From the NCBI GenBank assembly GCA_037385685.1, contig JARRMW010000022.1, positions 1 to 26,038 on the forward strand: DNA of 26,038 nucleotides. The letters run 5' to 3'. Below the pieces are notes generated by a model that was given only the letters and a program-made list of their open reading frames with translations, had not been told where the DNA came from and made no database searches. This DNA is from Sva-25 sp037385685. GTDB taxonomy: Bacteria; Pseudomonadota; Gammaproteobacteria; Chromatiales; Chromatiaceae. Position numbers and translations under genes: made by a program. This document shows positions 9,201-14,668 of the stretch, piece after piece (the first letter of the stretch is position 1; every line of letters begins with the position of its first letter).

Positions 9201-9848
9201 AAGGTCGGCAATTAACATCATCTCGCCCTGCTGACCTTTCTCCACGGAAAGGGAAGCGGCCATTTTGTGTCGATCGCCCTGCTTGTCGATATCGACGGTC
9301 ACGGGCGAAAGATGCAGAGGTCGCGCGTTACTGCCGAGATCCACAAGAGTGACACGCGCATCACTCAATCGCAGGTAATCCGGCTGAAGTAAAAGCGGGC
9401 TGATGGGTGCCATGTCGGCCTCCCGAACACCGGAGGAGGCATCCCTGTCCTCTTGTTGCTCGAGACCGTGAATCGACAGTGAGCCATCCTCGTGCCGTAT
9501 CAGCACCAGGTGTATCCCTGCGACACGGATTTCGTCAGGTGTGAGATTGCGATAACGAATCAGCTCGAGCAGGCTGAAACGAAGCGTCACCCTGTCAGCC
9601 TGCAGATTGGCGCGGGTGCGCTCCTTGTCGTAAAGCCGCAGGTTGCGCATGACAATGGCGGGACCATCGCCACGCCAGGCAACAGAAAGGCTGTCGGCCT
9701 CAATTGGCTGCCCTGCAAGTTCACCAAGACGGTTGATCAGCTCCTCCCGGTGCTGTTCGATCCAGGCCGGAAGCACAAAGCGCATCAGGCTCGTCGAGAG
9801 GGCCGTCAGCACCAGCAGCGAAACGGCGATTCTGGTGATCCAGCGCAT
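6273..9848 (-). CDS. yhdP: YhdP, AsmA-like intermembrane phospholipid transport protein
   Basis: This is a protein of about 1191 residues, compared with 1266 in E. coli. It has one N-terminal membrane anchor immediately after the start (MRWITRIAVSLLVLTALSTS), then a very long periplasmic region of beta-strand character. The C-terminus has the AsmA-like block with TAAGGPVAGAAALVIGKI and RYSVTGTWEEPVIERI, which marks the YhdP family. I chose the ATG at 9848 because it puts the anchor at the N-terminus as in relatives and has AAGGAG upstream, although the spacing is long (11-13 bases). An in-frame GTG at 9932 would add 28 basic residues but has no ribosome site. In E. coli YhdP moves phospholipid to the outer membrane and affects the permeability barrier. 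It lies downstream of rng, as in E. coli. Confidence 0.95.
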   Translation of the reverse strand: MRWITRIAVSLLVLTALSTSLMRFVLPAWIEQHREELINRLGELAGQPIEADSLSVAWRGDGPAIVMRNLRLYDKERTRANLQADRVTLRFSLLELIRYRNLTPDEIRVAGIHLVLIRHEDGSLSIHGLEQQEDRDASSGVREADMAPISPLLLQPDYLRLSDARVTLVDLGSNARPLHLSPVTVDIDKQGDRHKMAASLSVEKGQQGEMMLIADLALSSEDNLLFWSGDIYLRTSGLNLAWLLENRIPGHYDLESARANMEAWSHWDAGRLQRLEGRLLTSNVRFRSVRVTEAPTLQLDSLGGHFRWLREDSGWRLDIDQPSISDGLRPWPTRAVSIALRRFPGEQAVPELFIGADELDIEAFMHALSVHPPKSALVDHLLKSGLRGQLKRPLLHLRMHRPLEWEFSGTFDNLSAYGTYRVPELENYSVEVTARNDSGRLRFRTENASVYARELFRWPIPVTRFHGDVAWQRVDEGHWFVKSDSLVLENEHVRTSTAFGLHLESGKPPWLDLKSDFHDADGAYAPIYYPASIMPKESLNWLDNAIKHGKVVSGTARILGELVPEMFTSTGRGLFEVVAEIEDARLKYHPEWPAIRDVSGRLRFLGNTLTVEADTGWIYDNPVRDVVTAMTLKPLSAVRVKGTTEGDLAGPVRILTETPLGKTFVPVFEALEVKGEGRVEVDVDIPIKPEHTLRLDGRIEIRDTSVLARQAGIRLDNVAGELRVTERGIAAKELHAEFSGMPMRLAITPQENQTLVSSSLRMSDEMLMDLAGSSELPLSGEALWNLDLVIPTLGRMSRGDMTLTATSDLEGMALRLPFSLAKPAGSRRAVKVIWRPGEPQYIGIDYGGVKLQTSDNGRHLAGSIDIPELQGRVRYPLVADEALQLDLERLAVNFEIGEESGAISNLRPFDIPPMSITARQFFINDGDFGRMRMTSRHTPKGHEITELATKGALASFVATGIWKSRGGSSIDGILKSEQLGESLRKLAVTNQLTEANGNIEVSLAWDGGLLDFSLQEANGVIHVSTDEGRIASADPGFGRILGLVNISALKRRIKLDFSDFSNEGFVFDDMSGTLKLAHGVASTENLTIKAPSADIFISGEIDLGTRKVNQMIRVVPDLHGALPLAATAAGGPVAGAAALVIGKIAGKQLDRVAEMRYSVTGTWEEPVIERIRQPAVTDDDDDRNDPLSDFQ

Positions 9849-9955
9849 GGTGGTTGGACGATTCTCCTTGCTGATGGATGACAGGCCTGATCGTGAGCGC
9901 TCAACCGGCTCGTCGGGTTTGCGGGCACTCACTGCGGGACGGGAACGACTGCCCC

Positions 9956-11407
9956 TTAGAGCAGCACGATGTCATATTGTTCCTGTGTATAGAGCTGTTC
10001 GGCCTGGAGACGAATTGACTTGCCGATAAACTGCTCGAGCTCGACAAGACTGCCTGACTCCTCGTCGAGCAGCAGGTCGACGACCTCCTGCGAGGCCAGG
10101 ATCAGCAACGACTCGACATCGAACTGGCGTGATTCACGCAGGATTTCCCGAAAAATTTCGTAGCAGGTTGTCTCGGCCGTCTTCTGCGTGCCACGGCCAT
10201 TGCAGCAGGGACAGGGCTCGCACAGCACCTGGCCGAGCGATTCACGCGTCCGCTTGCGCGTCATCTCGACCAGGCCCAGCGTGGAGACTTCCGTGATCTG
10301 GGTCTTGGCATGATCACGTGCAAGGCACTTCTCGAGCGCGCGCATGACCTGGCGCTTGTGCTCGTCCTCGACCATGTCGATGAAATCGATGATGATGATA
10401 CCGCCAAGGTTGCGTAAACGTAGCTGGCGGCAGATGGACTGCGCTGCCTCGAGGTTGGTCTTGAAGATCGTCTCCTCGAGTGTCCGGTGACCAACAAAAG
10501 CACCGGTATTGACGTCGACCGTCGTCATCGCCTCGGTCTGGTCGATGATGAGATAACCGCCGGACTTGAGGTCGACCTTGCGCTGCAACCCCTTCTGGAT
10601 CTCGTCCTCGACACCGTAGAGTTCGAAAATCGGGCGTTCACCGGGGTAGTATTCGATACGCTCTCTGATCTCGGGAATGAATTTTCCAGCAAATTCGATC
10701 GCCTTGTCATGGGTCGCGCGTGAATCGATACGGATCTTTTCCACACTGGTATCCGTCATATCACGCAGCGCGCGCAGTGCCAGTGGAAGATCACTGTGCA
10801 CCATCTCCTGGGTGCCTGCTTTCTCACACCTGTCGCTGATCGATTCCCAGAGCCGCGTCAGGAACAACATGTCTGCGCGCAACGCCATTTCGTCGACACC
10901 TTCCGCTGCCGTCCGCGCAATGAAGCCACCCTTGAGTTCATGTTCCCGTACGAAGCATTCGAGCGACTTGCGCAGGCGTGTGCGCTCCTGCTCGTCCTCG
11001 ATTTTCTGCGATACACCAATGTTGCTGTCTGCAGGCAGAAAGACAAGGTAGCGTGAAGGAATGGAAAGGTTGGTGGTCAGGCGTGCGCCCTTGCTGCCGA
11101 GCGGGTCCTTGACCACCTGGACGATAATCGGGCTGCCTGTCTGGACGAGGTCGGAAATGTTCGGATTCTCGATTCCCCTGGTGTTGGCAATATCCGAGGC
11201 GTGCAGGAATGCCGCGCGTTCGAGGCCTGCATCGACAAAAGCAGCCTGCATGCCGGGCAGCACGCGGCACACCTTGCCCTTGTAGATATTGCCGACGATA
11301 CCGCGTTTTTTGGTTCGTTCGACAATGACTTCCTGCACCACACCGTTCTCGATGATGGCGACACGCGTTTCGGGCGGCGTGACATTGACGAGAATCTCTT
11401 CACTCAT
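9956..11407 (-). CDS. rng: Ribonuclease G
   Basis: This 483-residue protein is close to the family's usual 489. The S1 RNA-binding region runs from about residue 35 to 120 (GNIYKGKVCRVLPGMQAAFV). The catalytic metal-binding aspartates are Asp298 in TTVDVNTGAFVG and Asp341 in IIIIDFIDM. The zinc-link is CEPC at 396-399, here followed by two more cysteines. It lacks the long C-terminal scaffold of RNase E, so it is RNase G. It matures the 5' end of 16S rRNA and degrades some mRNAs in the cytoplasm. It overlaps maf by 4 bases (ATGA), the widespread maf-rng pairing. Confidence 0.97.
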   Translation of the reverse strand: MSEEILVNVTPPETRVAIIENGVVQEVIVERTKKRGIVGNIYKGKVCRVLPGMQAAFVDAGLERAAFLHASDIANTRGIENPNISDLVQTGSPIIVQVVKDPLGSKGARLTTNLSIPSRYLVFLPADSNIGVSQKIEDEQERTRLRKSLECFVREHELKGGFIARTAAEGVDEMALRADMLFLTRLWESISDRCEKAGTQEMVHSDLPLALRALRDMTDTSVEKIRIDSRATHDKAIEFAGKFIPEIRERIEYYPGERPIFELYGVEDEIQKGLQRKVDLKSGGYLIIDQTEAMTTVDVNTGAFVGHRTLEETIFKTNLEAAQSICRQLRLRNLGGIIIIDFIDMVEDEHKRQVMRALEKCLARDHAKTQITEVSTLGLVEMTRKRTRESLGQVLCEPCPCCNGRGTQKTAETTCYEIFREILRESRQFDVESLLILASQEVVDLLLDEESGSLVELEQFIGKSIRLQAEQLYTQEQYDIVLL

Positions 11408-11991
11408 GCATTCTTTTCCTGAAGCAGCCTGATCCCCGCGCCGCTCAGCAACTTCGAGGTCTCATACAGCGGAAGGCCCATGATACCCGAATAACTGCCG
11501 CTGATTGCCGAGACGAACATCGCTGCCAGCCCCTGGATGCCGTAACCGCCGGCCTTGTCGCTCGGCTCGCCCGTCTCCCAGTAAGCAAGCATTTCCGCTT
11601 CGCTGACCTCGCGGAACGTCACATCACTGATGCTTGTCTTCAGCCAGCACTCTTCTCCATGGACCAGGCTGACGGCCGTAATGACCTGGTGCGTGCTGGC
11701 CGACAGCAGTCTGAACATCTCCATGAAATCGGCTCTGTCACGGGGCTTTCCGAGAATCCGTGACTGCATGACGACATCGGTATCGGCCCCGAGCACAACG
11801 CGCCCCGGCACGATCCCGGCGACAGATCTCGCCTTCTCTTCAGCCATGCGCCTGACGTAATCGAGGGGCGCCTCATTTTTGCGGGCCTCCTCGCCGATCT
11901 GCGAAGGAATCACCTCGCAATCGATGCCGATCTGCGCCAGCAGGGCTTGTCTGCGCGGTGAAGCCGAAGCAAGAACGATGCGTTGGGACAT
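11404..11991 (-). CDS. maf: Maf-family nucleotide pyrophosphatase (YhdE type, dTTP/UTP)
   Basis: This 195-residue protein matches the family's usual length of about 197. The N-terminal signature ASASPRRQALL is at residues 8-18. The catalytic GADTDVV segment, KPRDRADFMEMFRLLS, and DKAGGYGIQG all follow in the expected order. Maf proteins remove pyrophosphate from non-standard or excess nucleotides; the YhdE branch prefers dTTP, UTP and modified pyrimidines, which I infer from position next to rng. The ATG at 11991 has a very good GGAGG site 4 bases upstream. The frame is open further upstream to 12465, but that extension is antisense to another gene and has no family similarity, so I left it out. 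Confidence 0.95.
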   Translation of the reverse strand: MSQRIVLASASPRRQALLAQIGIDCEVIPSQIGEEARKNEAPLDYVRRMAEEKARSVAGIVPGRVVLGADTDVVMQSRILGKPRDRADFMEMFRLLSASTHQVITAVSLVHGEECWLKTSISDVTFREVSEAEMLAYWETGEPSDKAGGYGIQGLAAMFVSAISGSYSGIMGLPLYETSKLLSGAGIRLLQEKNA

Positions 11992-12084
11992 TGAACCTCC
12001 TGGCGATAGTGGCCGGTTTCGGCGCGGCGCTGGAACTATCCCAGAATAGCGGCTATCTTTCCAGAGTATTCCGGAATCGATGCC

Positions 12085-12459
12085 ATGCACTCCCTGACCG
12101 TCACAAGCCGGGACCCCGCAATCGTCGCGCAGGTCCGCATCCGCTGCTCGAGTGACCCCTGGGCCTCGGAGCAGCTCTCTATCGCGCGCGGCGACTTTTT
12201 CACCGCCATGCGCATCATGTTTGCGCCCGACAGTCTGGCTCGTCGGGAGATTGCGCTGGCATTTTTCAATCGGCGCTATCCTGAACAGCAGGGCCGTGCC
12301 TCGCTGTGTGCGGGCTACGCATTGCATCATGCGAGAACCATCGCGTTGCGCGGTGAATGCTGGTTTGTCGATCATCGCGACATAGTGCGTTTTGCGAGAC
12401 TCGATTTTCCTGACTACCACAGCACGCCATTTCGGCCACTCTTCATGCTCACAACCTGA
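12085..12459 (+). CDS. Hypothetical protein of 124 residues
   Basis: I do not recognise this protein. It is a soluble-looking polypeptide of 124 residues with no signal peptide or membrane segment, rich in Arg and Phe, with scattered Cys and His (CSSDP, SLCAGYALHHAR, RGECWFVDHRD). Codons mostly end in G or C, like the neighbouring genes, which argues that it is real. It starts 93 bp from maf, which reads the other way, and stops 4 bp before the DUF2461 start, so it probably leads a two-gene unit. The opposite strand is also open through here as an upstream extension of maf, but that reading is low-complexity and Arg-rich and less likely. The start at 12085 lacks a strong ribosome site; an ATG at 12080 is in another frame. 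Confidence 0.55.
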   Translation: MHSLTVTSRDPAIVAQVRIRCSSDPWASEQLSIARGDFFTAMRIMFAPDSLARREIALAFFNRRYPEQQGRASLCAGYALHHARTIALRGECWFVDHRDIVRFARLDFPDYHSTPFRPLFMLTT

Positions 12460-12463
12460 CACC

Positions 12464-13153
12464 ATGCAGATTTTCGATGGTTTTCCGAAAGATCTCTATC
12501 CGTTCCTGCGCGCCCTGGAGAAGAACAACAACCGCGAATGGTTCAATGCCAACAAGCATCGCTACCGCGAAGCCATCCTGGAACCCGGCATGGCCTTCAT
12601 CGAGGCCATCAGCGAACGCCTCGGCGAAGTCAGTCCACACTTCCGCGCCATTGCGAAAAGCAACGGCGGCTCCATGTTCCGCATCTACCGCGATGCGCGT
12701 TACGCGCGGGGCCGTCCCTACAAGGAAAACATCGGTTTTCATTTTCGCCACGAACTGGGGCGCGACGCCCACGCGCCCGGTTACTACGTGCACATCGAGC
12801 CGAAGCTGACCCTCATCGGCTGCGGCATCTGGATGCCTTCCTCGCCTGCTCTGGCGAAAATCCGTGCCTTTATCGATGATAATCCCAATGCCTGGAAAAA
12901 GGCGCGCGACGACAGGACAGTCCGCAAGCGCTTCGGTGAAATCGAGGGCGACCGGCTGAAACGTCCGCCGCGGGGATATGCAGCCGACCATCCGCTGGTC
13001 GAGGACCTGAAACGCAAATCCTTCTTTGTCATGCAGGAACACGGGCCGGCACTTGCGGGCAAAGCGGAACTTGTCGACGAATCGATTGCAGCCTTCAGGG
13101 ATGCAGACCCGCTCATGCGTTATCTCTGCATGGCACTGGGCGCAGAGTTTTGA
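12464..13153 (+). CDS. DUF2461 family protein (TIGR02453)
   Basis: This is a 229-residue cytosolic protein of unknown function. It has the hallmark N-terminus (FPKDLYPFLRALEKNNNREWF), then RYREAILEPG, the central FRIYRDARYARGRPYKENIG, and a GYYVHIEP segment followed by a CGIWMPSS loop. These are the conserved blocks of DUF2461. The biochemical role is not known to me. I chose the ATG at 12464 because the conserved block starts directly there; an in-frame ATG at 12392 would add 24 residues overlapping the upstream gene. It begins 4 bp after the upstream stop, so the two are likely translated from one mRNA. Confidence 0.9.
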   Translation: MQIFDGFPKDLYPFLRALEKNNNREWFNANKHRYREAILEPGMAFIEAISERLGEVSPHFRAIAKSNGGSMFRIYRDARYARGRPYKENIGFHFRHELGRDAHAPGYYVHIEPKLTLIGCGIWMPSSPALAKIRAFIDDNPNAWKKARDDRTVRKRFGEIEGDRLKRPPRGYAADHPLVEDLKRKSFFVMQEHGPALAGKAELVDESIAAFRDADPLMRYLCMALGAEF

Positions 13154-13176
13154 GCAACGATAACGAAAAGATTTTT

Positions 13177-13195
13177 ACCACGAAGAACACCAGGG
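13177..13195 (+). repeat. Left member of an inverted pair with core GAAGAACAC
   Basis: The motif ACCACGAAGAACACCAGGG lies 23 bp after the DUF2461 stop. A related copy in reverse orientation is at 13555-13580, so the two face each other across the repeat-containing intergenic region. Similar ACCACGAAGAACACGAAG-type strings are dispersed in many bacterial genomes, and I know of no proven function. Confidence 0.5.
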
Positions 13196-13223
13196 CCGGT
13201 TTACGACACCGCGTCGATCACTG

Positions 13224-13306
13224 TGTCATCGCCAGGGGATGCAGGCCGACATGGCGACTCGGAATCCAGAGATTGCCACGGTCGCTACGCGCCCTCTCAA
13301 TAACAG
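13224..13306. repeat. Degenerate palindromic dispersed repeat, copy 1
   Basis: An imperfect palindrome of about 83 bp. It begins TGTCATCGCCAGG and ends with the inverted partner CCCTCTCAATAACA. Internally ATGGCGACTC on the left pairs loosely with GAGATTGCCAC on the right. The general form, a TGTCAT(T/C)GCGAGG arm with a GATTGCCACG inner arm, is a familiar type of dispersed intergenic repeat in proteobacteria, probably a non-autonomous mobile or REP-like element. This copy is more decayed than copy 2. Family membership is inferred from memory. Confidence 0.7.
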
Positions 13307-13340
13307 TGTTCACTCTTCCGGATTGAGCGGCTGGTACCTT

Positions 13341-13419
13341 TGTCATCGCGAGGAAGCCGCAGGCTGACGTGGCGATCTCCGGCTGGATTGCCACGGCTGC
13401 TGCGCAGCCTCGCAATGAC
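13341..13419. repeat. Palindromic dispersed repeat, copy 2
   Basis: An imperfect palindrome of about 79 bp starting TGTCATCGCGAGGAAG and ending CCTCGCAATGAC. The inner arms TGGCGATCTCC and GGATTGCCACG pair as well. It is the same element as copy 1, in direct orientation and 34 bp downstream. Transcribed RNA would fold into one long hairpin. The two copies share the outer and inner arms but differ in between, which fits independent decay after insertion. Confidence 0.75.
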
Positions 13420-13554
13420 CCTGTCGTTGCAGATCGCCCTGAAGGCCAACCTGCAATCTCTGTGCGAAGTGGGCTTTGTGCCAGATTTCAGCGAGCGTGT
13501 GTCGGCCCACGGGCGCCTTGATGTGGCACTCCTGCCATAGCGGTATGGATAGAT
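13420..13554. other. Remaining intergenic DNA, no gene seen
   Basis: This stretch lies between repeat copy 2 and the right member of the inverted pair. Open frames cross it on both strands (for example 13340-13540 plus and 13297-13650 minus), but they run through the palindromic repeats, lack convincing ribosome sites and show no family similarity that I recognise. I see no tRNA or clear terminator here. Confidence 0.5.
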
Positions 13555-13580
13555 ACCCTTCGTGTTCTTCACGGTGAACT
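13555..13580 (-). repeat. Right member of the inverted pair with core GAAGAACAC
   Basis: On the minus strand this reads as ACCGTGAAGAACACGAAGGG within 13555-13580. It shares the GAAGAACAC core and its flanking AC-rich context with the motif at 13177-13195 in the opposite orientation. It ends 5 bp before the stop of the GNAT gene. Together the pair brackets the repeat region; whether that reflects an insertion boundary is unknown. Confidence 0.45.
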
Positions 13581-13585
13581 CTGAA

Positions 13586-14032
13586 TTAGTCCAGATCAAC
13601 CCGGAAACTGTAGCCGTGTTTCTCGAACCCCAGTGATTCATAGAACGCATGCGCGCCGGTGCGGCGCAGGTTCGATGAGAGCATCATCTTGTAACAGCCT
13701 TTCTGCCTGCAGATCGCCATTGCCTGTTCCATCATCGCCCTGCCAACTCCGTGGCGCTGGACTTCAGGCTCGACAACGACATCCTCGACGATGCCGGATG
13801 GTGTGCCGCACTCACCAAGGTTATCCATGATGAGCAATGCGAATGTCCCGGCAAGCCGGTCGCCATACTCGGCGAGGTACAGCTGATAGTCGGGATAACT
13901 CCGGATGCGTTCGAACAGTCGCTCTGCCTCGGCAATCGTGAGCGCCTCGCCATCGAGGGCGCGTGCATAGAGATCGAGAATTCGTGGCAGATCCCGCCTG
14001 GTCGCTACCCTGAGGATCAGGCGATCATCCAT
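13586..14032 (-). CDS. GNAT-family N-acetyltransferase
   Basis: This 148-residue protein has the complete GNAT fold pattern: an N-terminal substrate region (VATRRDLPRILDLY), a central strand pair (GTFALLIMDNL), then VEDVVVEPEVQRHGVGRAMM, which contains the acetyl-CoA pyrophosphate loop (Q-R-H-G-V-G). The end has the usual GAHAFYESLGFEKHGYSF. The acceptor substrate cannot be told from sequence. The start overlaps the end of the upstream GNAT gene by 8 bases, so the two are likely co-translated. The gene ends next to the repeat-filled intergenic region. Confidence 0.93.
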   Translation of the reverse strand: MDDRLILRVATRRDLPRILDLYARALDGEALTIAEAERLFERIRSYPDYQLYLAEYGDRLAGTFALLIMDNLGECGTPSGIVEDVVVEPEVQRHGVGRAMMEQAMAICRQKGCYKMMLSSNLRRTGAHAFYESLGFEKHGYSFRVDLD

Positions 14033-14573
14033 CGCATTTTCCCGCGATACTATCGAGGCAGAGCTGCCAGTAAGCCGTATCGATCAGTTTGCCGAACTTG
14101 CAGCCGACGCCCTCGAGTACACCGGCCCGGCTGAATCCCAGTGTCGCGTGGAAACGTTCGCTTTCCTCATTGGGTAATGCGATCACACCGATCATTCTGC
14201 TGATGCCATAGCCGGGGGCAAGCTCGATGAGTTTGCGGTAGAGCGCCGTGCCAATCCCCCTGCCGGTTGCATCCGGCAGCAAATAGACTGAGGATTCGGC
14301 GACATGATCATAGGCTGCACGGGAACGGAAACGCCCAAGATAGGCATACCCGAGCAGCCGGCCCTCCTCTCTCCAGGCGATCCAGGGATAGGACAGGGTG
14401 ATGTTGCGAATACGCTGCGCCATCTCGGCAGTGCTGACCGGATCAATCTCGAAGGTCACCCTCGAATTGAGAACATAAGGATTGTAGAGCGCCGTAATGG
14501 CCTCCGCATCGGCTACTGTCACCTCGTCAATCATCCGGATTTCCGCCCCCCGGGCCGGCTTTCTTTGCTGCAT
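14025..14573 (-). CDS. GNAT N-acetyltransferase of the phosphinothricin-acetyltransferase type
   Basis: The protein is up to 182 residues. It has the Pat/YncA-like order: ITALYNPYVLNSRVTFE, WIAWREEGRLLGYAYLGRFR, then SSVYLLPDATGRGIGTALY with the acetyl-CoA loop T-G-R-G-I-G, and the ending FHATLGFSRAGVLEGVGCKF. Members of this branch acetylate phosphinothricin, methionine sulfoximine or similar amino-acid analogues; the true substrate is not known. An in-frame ATG at 14534 has a better ribosome site (GGCGGA) than 14573 and gives 169 residues, so that start is plausible. It is divergent from ppdK with only about 95-135 bp between them, so the promoters share this space. Confidence 0.92.
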   Translation of the reverse strand: MQQRKPARGAEIRMIDEVTVADAEAITALYNPYVLNSRVTFEIDPVSTAEMAQRIRNITLSYPWIAWREEGRLLGYAYLGRFRSRAAYDHVAESSVYLLPDATGRGIGTALYRKLIELAPGYGISRMIGVIALPNEESERFHATLGFSRAGVLEGVGCKFGKLIDTAYWQLCLDSIAGKCDG

Positions 14574-14668
14574 ATTCTATCTGATTGACTCTTGTCATCA
14601 TCATGCAACCTGCGGCAACGTATCATCACAGGACTATCCTTACACAGCTCCAAATAAAGGGAATGATC

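Noticed and set aside
11992..12465. Upstream extension of maf
   Set aside because: Maf begins at ASASPRR right after the ATG at 11991, which has an excellent GGAGG site. The extension is antisense to the 12085-12459 gene.
13154..13585. CRISPR array in the repeat-rich intergenic region
   Set aside because: There are only two copies of a long palindrome with diverged sequence, no regular short repeats and spacers, and no cas genes.
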